The notes below the pieces were generated by a model, which was not told the DNA's origin, ran no database searches, and worked only from the letters and a program-made list of their open reading frames with translations. A stretch of DNA of 64,000 nucleotides from a virus, in the IMG/VR virus record IMGVR_UViG_3300019360_000008, positions 18,883 to 82,882 of that record; one strand, given 5' to 3'. Shown here in pieces: positions 55,715-63,677 of the stretch. Numbering within the stretch: the first letter of the stretch is position 1; each line of letters opens with the position of its first letter. A program made the translations under genes and the position numbers.

Positions 55715-56176
55715 ATGAAATTTGGTACCCCAATTAGCGTCGTCAACAGCAAGGAGACTGGTGATGCTCCTAAGAACAAGTTCAATGTCTCCAAGCGGGA
55801 GGATCGGACGATAGACGGCGTCGTGTTCGACTCCAGGCTGGAGATGAACTGCTACCTGTACCTGAAGGAGCAGGGAATACCATGCGAGCTGCAGCCGTCA
55901 TTCGAGCTGCAGCCCAAATTCGAGCTGAATGGGGTGAAGTATCGGCCGATCTCTTACGTGGCCGACTTCCGCATAACGATTGCCGGGCATACGTACATCG
56001 TGGACGCCAAGGGCATGCGGACTCCGGACTTCAAGATGAAGTTGAAGCTAATGGCCTGCATCCACAAGGTGCAGATCGTCGAGGCTGGCTCGGTCAAGAA
56101 GTTGAGGCTATTCGTCGAGGCCGCCCGCAAGGGGTTTGTTGTTCCTGAAAAGGTCATCGCGCCCCCTACGACATGA
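55715..56176 (+). CDS. DUF1064-type PD-(D/E)XK nuclease-like protein
   Basis: A 153-residue protein matching the DUF1064 pattern found in phages: FDSRLEMNCYLYLKEQGIP, a variable insert, YVADFRITIAGHTYIVDAKG and TPDFKMKLKLM. The acidic residue in FDSRLE, the Asp in YVADF and the Asp and Lys in VDAKG line up as a PD-(D/E)XK site. It may act on branched DNA or on host or rival DNA. Confidence 0.75.
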   Translation: MKFGTPISVVNSKETGDAPKNKFNVSKREDRTIDGVVFDSRLEMNCYLYLKEQGIPCELQPSFELQPKFELNGVKYRPISYVADFRITIAGHTYIVDAKGMRTPDFKMKLKLMACIHKVQIVEAGSVKKLRLFVEAARKGFVVPEKVIAPPTT

Positions 56177-56219
56177 GACAGATACAAGTAGCTAGCCAAA
56201 CCATACACCTGACAAACTG

Positions 56220-56615
56220 ATGCAAAATACGATTCTAAATAACCTGATAGCTTTAACCGAGAAGGCGCTTAAGGCTATACCCAAAGCGCTGCGAAAGCGG
56301 AAATGGTATAAAGAGCTCACGCAGGTAGCCCTGGAGGCCCGCGGCGAGTTCGACTTTGTCGATACGCGCGCTGAACTCAAGGCCCGGTACGTAGATTATG
56401 CTCAGGATAACTTGGAGCAAGAGGGCGAGATAGAGTTCGACGACGATGCCGAAGTCTCCCTCAGCGACGACGGCGGCGCCTACGTACAAGCCTGGGTCTG
56501 GGTACCTGCAGGTGGCGCCGGCATGTGCAATGGACAGGACTGTCACGAGCCCCTCGACGACGGGGAAGGATTTGACGGTAAATGCGTCAACTGTATCAGC
56601 AACAGAGCTCGTTAA
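56220..56615 (+). CDS. Hypothetical protein with a C-terminal zinc-knuckle-like region
   Basis: A 131-residue protein. The C-terminus has CNGQDCHEPL ... GKCVNC, which could bind zinc. The N-terminal part is basic and helical, the centre acidic. Followed by the iterated CAAATCGTCAG region. Confidence 0.5.
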   Translation: MQNTILNNLIALTEKALKAIPKALRKRKWYKELTQVALEARGEFDFVDTRAELKARYVDYAQDNLEQEGEIEFDDDAEVSLSDDGGAYVQAWVWVPAGGAGMCNGQDCHEPLDDGEGFDGKCVNCISNRAR

Positions 56616-56618
56616 ACC

Positions 56619-56680
56619 GGACAAATCGTCAGCAAATCGTCAGACCAAACGGACAAATCGTCAGACCAAACGGACAAATA
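56619..56680 (+). repeat. Iterated CAAATCGTCAG motif
   Basis: CAAATCGTCAG occurs at 56622-56632, 56633-56643 and 56654-56664, with a partial copy at 56675; a longer 21-base unit starting ACCAAACGGACAAAT also repeats. It lies directly before the gene at 56714 and could be an operator array or replication iteron. Confidence 0.75.
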
Positions 56681-56713
56681 GTTAAGTCCGGGAAGCACTT
56701 AGAAATCAGTGAA

Positions 56714-57025
56714 ATGACACGCAAGATACGCTACGAGATCCTGGTGCCGCTACGGTTTAACGATGGATCCCAGGTCCCGTCATACCTTCACGATCGGACT
56801 GTGGACGAGCTCACCAGCATATTCGGCGGCTGCTCCATGCATGCCTGCTCCGAAGGTGTTTGGAAAGATGCAGGCGTCATCTACCGGGATACCAACCGTA
56901 CGATCGTTGTAGACGTCTACGAGTCCATTTGCACCGCGACCTTAAGGGCGATCCAGGACACCCGCAAGGAACGCTACCAGCAGCACAGCATCTATATCGT
57001 CCATTACCCAATCGAAATCCTATGA
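56714..57025 (+). CDS. Hypothetical protein, 103 residues
   Basis: Begins at ATG 56714 after the iterated repeat; the frame is open upstream but that part is repeat-derived. No recognised domain. Sequence suggests a small alpha/beta protein. Confidence 0.5.
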   Translation: MTRKIRYEILVPLRFNDGSQVPSYLHDRTVDELTSIFGGCSMHACSEGVWKDAGVIYRDTNRTIVVDVYESICTATLRAIQDTRKERYQQHSIYIVHYPIEIL

Positions 57026-57261
57026 TTGAAGTCGAGATCCGAATCGACGCCGGCGTTGCTTCACCTGTCGAAATACCTGAAGGGGTCAGTCTGACCATCA
57101 AGGACTTCGACGTCGACAGCGACGACCCGTCGACATTATTTGTCAATCCAACCTGCGGTAGTTGGTACCGCCAGGTCCGTTTCACGTCCGAAGGGCAGTT
57201 CAAAGTTACACCTGACCCTTCCCAATCAGCTGCGGCACAACTCGAAACTGAAAATGACTAA
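57022..57261 (+). CDS. Hypothetical protein, 79 residues
   Basis: Starts in an overlap with the previous stop. Beta-rich (MIEVEIRIDAGVASPVEIPE). Overlaps the HD protein start by 8 bases. Unknown function. Confidence 0.5.
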   Translation: MIEVEIRIDAGVASPVEIPEGVSLTIKDFDVDSDDPSTLFVNPTCGSWYRQVRFTSEGQFKVTPDPSQSAAAQLETEND

Positions 57262-57925
57262 GCATACCTACGGCGACCTCGTCGCACTCATCGATGCCAA
57301 CCTGAGCGACCCTCTGGCCAAGGCCCTCGTCTGGTTCCTTAGCGGTCTTAAAGGTCTGCCTGATGCCCCGGCATCCGGGGCCCTACGGTACCATCACGCC
57401 TACAACGGCGGCCTGATCGATCACATCGTGGACGTGTTCAAGATCGCGGTCGACTTGAATACCACCCGGACCGCCAACAGCCCGGTCCCTCAGATACATC
57501 AAGAAGAGATCTTGTTGGTGGCCGTCCTGCACGACATCCACAAGGTACAAGACGCCAGTGGAAACATTTGCTACGTTCCTAACATATTGAAGTCCGGGAA
57601 GCGCAGCGAGGCCGAGCCGTTCGAGAAATCGGCCCGGTACCTCACTCAGCCGTCGGATACGCCGTCGGCAAGTTCTGTCGAGCGCGAATTCCTCTACCGC
57701 GAGGCTGTGGACCGAATACCCGGCGGCATCAAGAGCCTGGCGCTCATCAAGGCCCTGGCCCCTGATCTCTTCGCTGCCCTGAGCGATGACGTGAAGCTCG
57801 CCATCCGGTATCACGACGGGGCCTACGCGCATAGCAAGTACGAGCTGGCCGGCAAGGAAACGCCGCTCATGATCTTGCTACATTGCGCCGATATGCTCAG
57901 CAGCCGGCTTAACCGACTTAAGTAA
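57254..57925 (+). CDS. HD-domain phosphohydrolase-like protein
   Basis: A 223-residue protein with metal ligands placed as in HD hydrolases: His in YHHAYNGGLIDH, HD in VAVLHDIHK, a further His in IRYHDGAY and Asp in LHCADMLSSRL. It would hydrolyse a nucleotide or a signalling molecule. In a phage accessory region, degradation of defence second messengers or nucleotide-pool adjustment are the natural hypotheses. Confidence 0.75.
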   Translation: MTKHTYGDLVALIDANLSDPLAKALVWFLSGLKGLPDAPASGALRYHHAYNGGLIDHIVDVFKIAVDLNTTRTANSPVPQIHQEEILLVAVLHDIHKVQDASGNICYVPNILKSGKRSEAEPFEKSARYLTQPSDTPSASSVEREFLYREAVDRIPGGIKSLALIKALAPDLFAALSDDVKLAIRYHDGAYAHSKYELAGKETPLMILLHCADMLSSRLNRLK

Positions 57926-57931
57926 TTCAGT

Positions 57932-58243
57932 ATGTTGACATTCCAACCACATCCACATCCCGAGGCAGCCGCCGAGGGTCTTATGGTCTGCTCCATCGAA
58001 GGCTGTGTCATCGGTGGTGTCGGCAAGACCCAGGAAGAGGCCGTGGGTAACTTCGTCGCGTCGATCAACCGCCGAGAGGCCCTATACCAGATGTCCGTGC
58101 AGGGATGCATGATCGTCGAGAACCGGGCGCCACTGCCGGGCCACGTGCCCAATCAGCCGACTCCTGGCCGGGAGCCCCTGATCCTGCCGGCCGGCGTCAC
58201 CCCGGAGCAGTTTCAACGTATCAAAGAAAACGCCAAGGTATGA
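57932..58243 (+). CDS. HicB-like small protein
   Basis: A 103-residue protein whose N-terminal part (MVCSIEGCVIGGVGKTQEEA, then VGNFVASINRREALYQ) has the beta-beta-alpha layout and T-x-EEA motif of the HicB antitoxin fold. There is no HicA toxin next to it. In phages single HicB-like proteins are common, with unknown role. The C-terminal part is Pro-rich. Confidence 0.5.
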   Translation: MLTFQPHPHPEAAAEGLMVCSIEGCVIGGVGKTQEEAVGNFVASINRREALYQMSVQGCMIVENRAPLPGHVPNQPTPGREPLILPAGVTPEQFQRIKENAKV

Positions 58244-58455
58244 GCAAAACCCCGATTAGACGGATCTGGTCAGCTTCGACCCTCGTCCTGCTTGCCGTCA
58301 CGTTCGGCTCCTTGCTGGGCGTCTACTCGGCCTGCAAGCCGCTTCGGTGCCCAACGCCACCAACCGTCAGCCAATGCTCAAATTCCGATGAATCTACCCC
58401 GACTCAAACGACTTCTGGACCACTGCCGACAACGGCCGGGCCTGAAACATTTTGA
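58240..58455 (+). CDS. Single-pass membrane protein, 71 residues
   Basis: Basic start (MSKTPIRRIW) then a hydrophobic segment (LVLLAVTFGSLLGVYSAC) with a Cys at its end and a Thr/Pro/Ser-rich tail: an N-terminal anchor or, with the Cys, a lipoprotein-like sequence. It overlaps the next gene by 68 bases in another frame. Confidence 0.5.
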   Translation: MSKTPIRRIWSASTLVLLAVTFGSLLGVYSACKPLRCPTPPTVSQCSNSDESTPTQTTSGPLPTTAGPETF

Positions 58456-58843
58456 CTTTAACGTTATCGCTAAATCACACCCATGCGGGACCGCCGGTTG
58501 CCTGCTGGGCGAGATGGCTTACTGCTGGCCCGACCGGTTCAAGCTGGTAATGGCCTGCAGCACCGTCCCGATTGGCGCCCTGGTGCCAATCGGTACCGAT
58601 CACGCTACCATTCGGCACTATAAGTGGGAGACCGTCGTCGAGCGGGCCATCCGGTTGGCCGCCGCTTGGTTCGAGATCGACTATCTGGATGCCAGATGGT
58701 TGTTCATGCCGAACGAGACCTACCGGACCCATCCGAACCTGCCCGACAGTAACTTGAAGACGGACTCCACCCTGGAGGACGTGCTGCTCAACCTAGAAAG
58801 CTACATCAAACGCCATGACCCGGCAAAAAGCCCTAGATCGTAA
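58388..58843 (+). CDS. Conserved-looking phage protein, 151 residues
   Basis: Starts at ATG 58388 inside the previous gene. The segment FDFNVIAKSHPCGTAGCLLG, followed by EMAYCWPDRF, is a pattern I recall from phage and bacterial hypothetical proteins (CGTxGCxxGE). Possibly metal binding through Cys. Function unknown. Confidence 0.55.
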   Translation: MNLPRLKRLLDHCRQRPGLKHFDFNVIAKSHPCGTAGCLLGEMAYCWPDRFKLVMACSTVPIGALVPIGTDHATIRHYKWETVVERAIRLAAAWFEIDYLDARWLFMPNETYRTHPNLPDSNLKTDSTLEDVLLNLESYIKRHDPAKSPRS

Positions 58844-59231
58844 CTGGACCCACTTCGTAACCGACCAACACCCCAAGTGCATGTTGCCATCCGGACACTG
58901 CACGTATGGCACCCCAGACGGCCAGTGCTGCGGGATCGGCATCTTGTTTAGCCCGGAGCTGCGCGGGACTTTGCAGAATTGCAACATGCCGGTAGATAGG
59001 CTAGAAGGTTTGCTCGCCCGACTGGCACCCCATTGCTTACCGGAGTACCTGCGGCTCGTCCAGGAATGCACCATGCCGTTCCTGCTGGACCTGCAGGCCA
59101 TCCACGACAACATCGTGACCGACCAGGACACGCTGGACCAGTGGCCGGCCCATGTTCAACTACAGCCCTTTCAGTTCATGCTGGCACTGGAGCGGCTGGC
59201 GGCCCGTTGGGGGCTGGTCTGTCCGGGGTAA
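58815..59231 (+). CDS. Conserved-looking phage protein, 138 residues
   Basis: Cys-rich N-terminal part (CMLPSGHCTYGTPDGQCCGI) followed by helices; same general type as CxYGDGxxCxxGxL proteins in phages. It overlaps the preceding gene by 29 bases. Unknown function. Confidence 0.5.
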   Translation: MTRQKALDRNWTHFVTDQHPKCMLPSGHCTYGTPDGQCCGIGILFSPELRGTLQNCNMPVDRLEGLLARLAPHCLPEYLRLVQECTMPFLLDLQAIHDNIVTDQDTLDQWPAHVQLQPFQFMLALERLAARWGLVCPG

Positions 59232-59480
59232 AGGCCACGGGGCCCCGGGGGCCCCAGATCCCACGGGGCCTGCCGGGCCTGCCTGCCCGGTAGCCCGGAT
59301 GGCCAATACGGTCCCGGCGCCATTACGGGATCAAGATGGCGCCGGGCCGGACGGTAAGGTTTTGACAAATCTAAATGTTTATCGTTAAAGTTATTACAAC
59401 CACAACAACTTACGCATACTCATCATGGCTCGTGAGGGCTATCTGGTTGCCGTTGGGCGGTTGTCGTGATACAGTGCAAA
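59232..59480 (+). promoter_or_regulatory. Gene-free GC-rich palindromic region and promoter
   Basis: Contains the palindrome GGGGCCCCGGGGGCCCC (59239-59255), a perfect 11-base inverted repeat CCCGGCGCCAT/ATGGCGCCGGG (59313-59323, 59336-59346), and an AT-rich part with TTGACA (59362-59367) and TTATCGTTAAA (59379-59389), the reverse complement of the repeat near 25.2 kb. A reading frame crosses it but ends quickly and has odd composition, so I do not call a gene. Confidence 0.55.
59447..59475 (+). promoter_or_regulatory. Predicted promoter for the nucleotidase gene
   Basis: TTGCCG (59447-59452), 17-base spacer, TACAGT (59470-59475) with an extended TGA just in front. The ATG at 59481 is five bases after the -10, so the message is leaderless or nearly so. 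Confidence 0.45.
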
Positions 59481-60056
59481 ATGAGCACAAAACGTAGAAT
59501 CTTCCTCGACCTCGACGGCGTAATCGTGAACTGTAACAAGTCAGCCGCACGAGTATATGGGGTGGCGTACCCTGAGACTGGTGTCTTGGGTTTCGACTGG
59601 GTAACCGGAGCTTACAATGCTCTGCACCCCGACGCCCCGGTCTCCAGCGGCGACTTTAGCCGCATTGTCGCTAAGGATCCGACCTTTTGGTCAACGACCG
59701 AATGGTTCCCCTGGGCAGATCAGCTTGTCGGATTTCTCGAAGACGGCTTCCCGGGTCAATGGAATTTTTTGAGTCATTGCACCAGTTACCCTGAGTGCGC
59801 CTCTGGCAAGTTTAAGCTCCTGCTGGACAAGTTTGGCCAGAATGTTGCTAAACGAGCCATTTTCAGCTTCGGCCCCAAATGGGTGGTCTGCAAGCCGGAC
59901 GACATCCTGATAGATGATCGGGAGCGTAATTGTGATGAATGGGAAGCCGCCGGAGGCTTAGCCTACCAGTGGCGTGAGATCGGGGACCGTCACCCCGAGG
60001 CCCAGATGCAACTTCAAGAATGCCTGCGATTCCTGCAGGACCATAACAATGTCTGA
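59481..60056 (+). CDS. HAD-family 5'(3')-deoxyribonucleotidase-like protein
   Basis: A 191-residue HAD hydrolase. Motif I is FLDLDGVIVN with the nucleophile Asp, motif II FLSHCTSY (Ser/Thr), motif III region with Lys, and motif IV ILIDDRERN. The cap insertion and length resemble the NT5C type that dephosphorylates deoxynucleotides. It would adjust the dNTP pool. I placed the start at ATG 59481 rather than GTG 59466 because the promoter -10 lies between. Confidence 0.78.
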   Translation: MSTKRRIFLDLDGVIVNCNKSAARVYGVAYPETGVLGFDWVTGAYNALHPDAPVSSGDFSRIVAKDPTFWSTTEWFPWADQLVGFLEDGFPGQWNFLSHCTSYPECASGKFKLLLDKFGQNVAKRAIFSFGPKWVVCKPDDILIDDRERNCDEWEAAGGLAYQWREIGDRHPEAQMQLQECLRFLQDHNNV

Positions 60057-60483
60057 ACCCCTATCACTCTCCGCAGCCTTCCAGGGCGTAGTTGACCGCA
60101 TCAACGCCCTGGATACCCAGGAGCAAGCCGCCGGAGGCTTGGCCTACCAGGGGATTCTTCGGGAAGCCAACCAGATCAACGCCGAGATGCTCGGGATCGT
60201 CGAGCGGCTCGCTATGGCGGTATCGACCGTCAACGCGACAGCCAAGCAGGTGATCCGGGGGATCGGACAGCTAAAAGGAAGTCCCGAGGGCGATCGCCGT
60301 GCGACCGCCTTGGCTACCGCTATCGACTTGTTCGGTATGTCCAATGAGGCTTTCGCCGACGAGATCGCGTTCTCCGAGCGCATCAATCAGCTGGTCAGCC
60401 AGAAGATCCTGGTCGACGCCGGAGTCAATCCAGAAGACCCGGAGGCGGTCAAACGGTTCGTTGAAACCAACTTGAATAGATGA
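60049..60483 (+). CDS. Hypothetical protein, 144 residues
   Basis: Starts in an ATGTCTGA overlap with the nucleotidase stop. Helical with an SEPLSLSAAFQGVVDRINAL start. Residues ~27-34 read AAGGLAYQ, the same peptide found in the nucleotidase, from a 26-base near-identical DNA stretch. The rest resembles coiled helices. Unknown function. Confidence 0.5.
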   Translation: MSEPLSLSAAFQGVVDRINALDTQEQAAGGLAYQGILREANQINAEMLGIVERLAMAVSTVNATAKQVIRGIGQLKGSPEGDRRATALATAIDLFGMSNEAFADEIAFSERINQLVSQKILVDAGVNPEDPEAVKRFVETNLNR

Positions 60484-60545
60484 ATACCTTGCTCGCCGCC
60501 ATCGGCGAACCACTCACTAAGGACCAGGCTGCCAATGGCCACTAA
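60480..60545 (+). CDS. Possible 21-residue peptide
   Basis: Reads MNTLLAAIGEPLTKDQAANG and ends with His. It has an ATGA overlap upstream and overlaps the next start downstream, which is the only support. May be a coupling leader. Confidence 0.25.
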   Translation: MNTLLAAIGEPLTKDQAANGH

Positions 60546-60732
60546 ACGCCGTCCTTCCAGGCTCCAGCAGATCCGTCAAGCTCTCGCTGACTACATGCAG
60601 GCTGAAGGTTGCAGCTGTTGCCGGAACCACGAAGCGCATGCGGCCAGTAAGGCCATATTGGCCAAGCTGCTCAAGGTACCTGGGTACCGTGACGGCTTTG
60701 GCTATAACTTCAACAAGTTCAAATCCAAATGA
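60535..60732 (+). CDS. Small basic protein with CSCC motif, 65 residues
   Basis: Pattern LADYMQAEGCSCCRNHEAHA with KLLKVPGYRDGFGYNFNKFK, which I recall as a small conserved phage protein of unknown role. The Cys cluster and His may bind a metal. Followed by ATGA-coupled membrane protein. Confidence 0.6.
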   Translation: MATKRRPSRLQQIRQALADYMQAEGCSCCRNHEAHAASKAILAKLLKVPGYRDGFGYNFNKFKSK

Positions 60733-60920
60733 CTAGCTTTATCCTCGTCTGTCTCGCCCTCATCTACTGTGTCGTTGTAGCCGGCATGATCTCTCCCAGC
60801 TTTCCATCCGCGGAGATCTCAAGAAACTTGAGGCACCGGTCGGCAACCGCCGCGTGGATCTTCAACGTGGCGTTCGGCGTCGTGATCCTGATCCTCATCA
60901 TCGCCCTATTCTTCCTGTGA
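60729..60920 (+). CDS. Small membrane protein, two spans
   Basis: Hydrophobic segments FILVCLALIYCVVVAGMI and WIFNVAFGVVILILIIALFF with a short basic connector predict two transmembrane helices. Its last bases overlap the GTG start of the next membrane protein. Confidence 0.55.
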   Translation: MTSFILVCLALIYCVVVAGMISPSFPSAEISRNLRHRSATAAWIFNVAFGVVILILIIALFFL

Positions 60921-61123
60921 AAGCCGACATCAAGCTCTCCGACAACCTCACCGGGTTGCTGCTGTTCGTGTTCGTCATCAGCTGGATCACCCTGATCTCG
61001 ATCCTATACGACGGCACACCTGACCTGTACGACGTGCTGCTCAACAGGATCTCTGATGGGCAGGTTGAGATCCCGGCATCCAAGGGCAGCAACTCCACGG
61101 TACCCGAATTCAAGTGCAAATGA
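60917..61123 (+). CDS. Small single-pass membrane protein with GTG start
   Basis: 68 residues with one hydrophobic segment (NLTGLLLFVFVISWITLISI). The GTG overlaps the previous stop (GTGA). The two membrane proteins are probably made together and may interact; role unknown, lysis control or superinfection exclusion possible. Confidence 0.5.
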   Translation: MKADIKLSDNLTGLLLFVFVISWITLISILYDGTPDLYDVLLNRISDGQVEIPASKGSNSTVPEFKCK

Positions 61124-61142
61124 GCCAGAGATATAGCTTAGT

Positions 61143-62003
61143 ATGAACAAATACAAATTTACCAAAAATACCAGATCGCTGCCAAATGGTACAAAATTGT
61201 ACCAGATCAAGAGACTGTCGGACGGGATGTTGGGAGGGTGGGTTCAGTCCGAGAAAAATCTTTCCCAGGAGGGGAGTTGCTGGATTGCCGAAGATGCCAA
61301 AGTCTTCGAAGACGCCCGCGTCTTCGGCAATGCTCATGTCTACGGCTATGCTAGCATTTATGGTAATGTCCACATCTGCGGACATGCTCGCATCTTCGGC
61401 GAAACCATCATATCAGGTAGTGTCATCATTACTGAAAATGCCCAAATATACGGTAACGCTCGAGTGTACGGTGATGCCGTTGTCAACGGTAACGCCCGAG
61501 TGTACGGTGATGCCGTTGTCGGCGATAACGCCCGATTGCACGATGATGCCAGTGTCTACGACAATGCCGTAATCCGAGACAACGCTAAAGTTGGCGGTTC
61601 CGCCCGGATCTTCGGTAATGCCAAACTCTATGATCATGCCAACGTTCGCGGTACCTCAGAAATATGCGGCGACGCCTGTATCTTAGCTTGCGTTAATTCA
61701 GGAAATTGGGCGCGCAGCCCAATCGTCATACGTGGCATTAAACACTCGCTGGTCGAATCAGGCCCGGGCCTTATTAGCATCGGATGCGAGACACGCTCTT
61801 TTAAGGACTGGCTACGTAACTACCGGTCTATCGGAAGGGCCAATGGGTATTCTCATGAGGAGATTAAGTTATACGGCAAGTGGATCAAGACAGTCGTCGA
61901 TTACGCGAATGGGTATTCTCGTAAGGAGATTAAGTCATACAGCAAGTTGATCAAGGCAGTCGTCGATTACGCGAAGAGATTGGGCCAGTTCAATACCAAG
62001 TAA
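61143..62003 (+). CDS. Left-handed beta-helix (hexapeptide-like) repeat protein
   Basis: A 286-residue protein. After an N-terminal region (TKLYQIKRLSDGMLGGWVQS) come about 25 short repeats such as NARVYGDAVV and NGNARVYGDA, typical of a left-handed beta-helix; the type is annotated as polymer-forming or YdcK-like in bacteria. The C-terminal ~100 residues contain a tandem 22-residue repeat (NGYSHEEIKLYGKWIKTVVD, then NGYSRKEIKSYSKLIKAVVD). TATAGC lies just before the ATG as a -10 candidate. Function unknown. Confidence 0.75.
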   Translation: MNKYKFTKNTRSLPNGTKLYQIKRLSDGMLGGWVQSEKNLSQEGSCWIAEDAKVFEDARVFGNAHVYGYASIYGNVHICGHARIFGETIISGSVIITENAQIYGNARVYGDAVVNGNARVYGDAVVGDNARLHDDASVYDNAVIRDNAKVGGSARIFGNAKLYDHANVRGTSEICGDACILACVNSGNWARSPIVIRGIKHSLVESGPGLISIGCETRSFKDWLRNYRSIGRANGYSHEEIKLYGKWIKTVVDYANGYSRKEIKSYSKLIKAVVDYAKRLGQFNTK

Positions 62004-62014
62004 ACCAATAAGAA

Positions 62015-62584
62015 ATGAACCAGGTGCTTAGACTCAAGCGGTGGCTTGAACGTCATGAATGCCAGGATGTCCGCCCCGTAAAGGTGACCTTCGGCACGCC
62101 CCGCAAGAGCGTCACGGAGGTCTTCGAGGGCTGTGTCTACCGACGCGTCCTTACCTACAAGGCTGGCATGATGGCAGTGACGCACGGCGAAGCCAAGGTG
62201 GGCGACACCTACACGGAGTGCTCGTGCTACCTGCTGGGCGAACGGCCCGCAGCCAAGCAGCCGAAGAAGAACAGGCGTCACGACAAGACCTGCTTCCACC
62301 ACGTCAGCGGCGTAGACTGGTACGTGGCCTGCTACATTGAAGCTGCAGCCATCACGCCCCGGATCTCCGCGTCCCATCCGTTCGGCCCCTCATTCATCAT
62401 TACGCCCTGGACGCATGTGGACAAGATCGATGCCGGGGAGTTCAAACGCCGTCGTCACGTCCCATACAGCCGGTTCCCCATCGGGTTCGACATCGACATG
62501 ACGGAATACGAACAGGCCGAGAACTATGCGCAAACGAACCATCCCCAAACAGCACCAAACCAAAGTCGCCTTGCAGACGCTTAG
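62015..62584 (+). CDS. Hypothetical protein, 189 residues
   Basis: Alpha/beta protein with a His/Lys-rich segment (PKKNRRHDKTCFHHVSGVDW) in the middle. No recognised family. Overlaps the next gene by 59 bases. Confidence 0.5.
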   Translation: MNQVLRLKRWLERHECQDVRPVKVTFGTPRKSVTEVFEGCVYRRVLTYKAGMMAVTHGEAKVGDTYTECSCYLLGERPAAKQPKKNRRHDKTCFHHVSGVDWYVACYIEAAAITPRISASHPFGPSFIITPWTHVDKIDAGEFKRRRHVPYSRFPIGFDIDMTEYEQAENYAQTNHPQTAPNQSRLADA

Positions 62585-62792
62585 GCTCAATCCAGCAATG
62601 GTGGGCGTGATGGGCGGAATGACGGTCGATGAAGCGGTAAAGCACCTACTGAGCGTCGGATACACCGAGGCCCAAGTAAGAAAGCTGTCCGGCAAGGAAG
62701 AACAGACCGAGCCACACCCCTCTGGACTCTCAGGCGAACACAGCGTTGTACTCGATGCGATCCAGGCATGTTGCCTTGGAGGCGGCGATTAA
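62526..62792 (+). CDS. Small protein with GGMT-type motif, 88 residues
   Basis: The segment LNPAMVGVMGGMTVDEAVKH, then LLSVGYTEAQVRKL, resembles a UBA-like helical motif that I recall from phage hypothetical proteins. The rest is polar. Function unknown. Confidence 0.5.
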   Translation: MRKRTIPKQHQTKVALQTLRLNPAMVGVMGGMTVDEAVKHLLSVGYTEAQVRKLSGKEEQTEPHPSGLSGEHSVVLDAIQACCLGGGD

Positions 62793-62866
62793 CCACGTCC
62801 AACCTACCCGAAGAGATAAGAGCAAAACACATGAGCGTGGAGCTACCGTCGGGCTGAAAGGCTCGT

Positions 62867-62888
62867 GCGCGGCCCCGCGCTTTTTCTT
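62867..62888 (+). terminator. Predicted terminator
   Basis: GCGCG-GCCC-CGCGC (62867-62880) followed by TTTTTCTT, in the short gap before the 62910 gene. Confidence 0.7.
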
Positions 62889-62909
62889 CAACCCACAATT
62901 AACCGCATT

Positions 62910-63332
62910 ATGGCCGATTACTTCACCTACTTCAGCATCATCTTCACTCTGCCAAATCCCGAGGCCCAGAGTTATGCGCTGCAACTCGCCAAGCAGGCCG
63001 GCTGTATCCGGCAGGGCGACGAAGCGCCCGGCGACTTTCCGAAGGAACTCGCGGCCGTCATTGAAAACTGGTCGTTCGAGACGGAGGCCGACATCTACGG
63101 GGACCGGCCGGCCATCTGGCTGCATTCCAGCTACGGCGGCATGGATGCCGTCTGCGCCTTCCTCCAACACCTGCTCCTGCGATTCGATCCGCAAGGCCGG
63201 GTCACGTTCGAGTGGTCGCACGACTGTTCCAAACCGCGCACCGATGTCTATGGCGGCGGCGCAGCCATCGTCACCGCCACTGAAATCAAAACCATGAGCA
63301 CATGCCAATGGTTGAACCAACACACCGCGTGA
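62910..63332 (+). CDS. Hypothetical protein, 140 residues
   Basis: I place the start at ATG 62910 after the terminator. A compact alpha/beta domain (VIENWSFETEADIYGDRPAI), acidic. No recognised function. Confidence 0.5.
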   Translation: MADYFTYFSIIFTLPNPEAQSYALQLAKQAGCIRQGDEAPGDFPKELAAVIENWSFETEADIYGDRPAIWLHSSYGGMDAVCAFLQHLLLRFDPQGRVTFEWSHDCSKPRTDVYGGGAAIVTATEIKTMSTCQWLNQHTA

Positions 63333-63357
63333 GTTCCCATCTCAATTCAAGATCACT

Positions 63358-63606
63358 ATGCCAAAATATGTTTGTTCGTATGCCCACGACATCGGTTGTT
63401 TCGCCGACTTTGTCGTGACGGCCAAGAATGAGAATGCCGCCTTGCGCCTCATCAAAAAGGCGCTGCGCGAAGGAGCGTTCCAGGACGTGAATGCCGAGCC
63501 GTGCTGGGAGAACGGTTCCACCAACGAACGAGTGCTTGTCCTGGGTCCGGCCTCCGAGTACTCGACCAACGTTACCCTCGAAGAGTTGACCGACTCGGCC
63601 GATTAG
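63358..63606 (+). CDS. Hypothetical protein, 82 residues
   Basis: Small alpha/beta protein (MPKYVCSYAHDIGCFADFVV). No recognised domain. A 71-base gap follows without a clear feature. Confidence 0.5.
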   Translation: MPKYVCSYAHDIGCFADFVVTAKNENAALRLIKKALREGAFQDVNAEPCWENGSTNERVLVLGPASEYSTNVTLEELTDSAD

Positions 63607-63677
63607 TCCGGAAAGCAAACAGGCTGGCGAGGTAGCTGACCAACGCACACATCTACCAGATCATCAAATACGTCATT

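Noticed and set aside
58105-58239. Upstream extension of the membrane protein at 58240
   Set aside because: It overlaps the HicB-like gene in another frame and has His/Arg/Pro-rich shadow composition; the ATG at 58240 gives a normal basic-hydrophobic anchor.
58240-58843. Nested spanin pair (overlapping membrane/lipoprotein genes)
   Set aside because: The downstream frame is a soluble Cys-containing protein without a signal or lipobox, so the pair does not fit inner and outer spanins.
59152-59388. 78-codon frame over the GC-rich gap
   Set aside because: It starts inside another gene, is mostly Gly/Pro/Ala from palindromic GC sequence, and spans inverted repeats and a promoter-like site.
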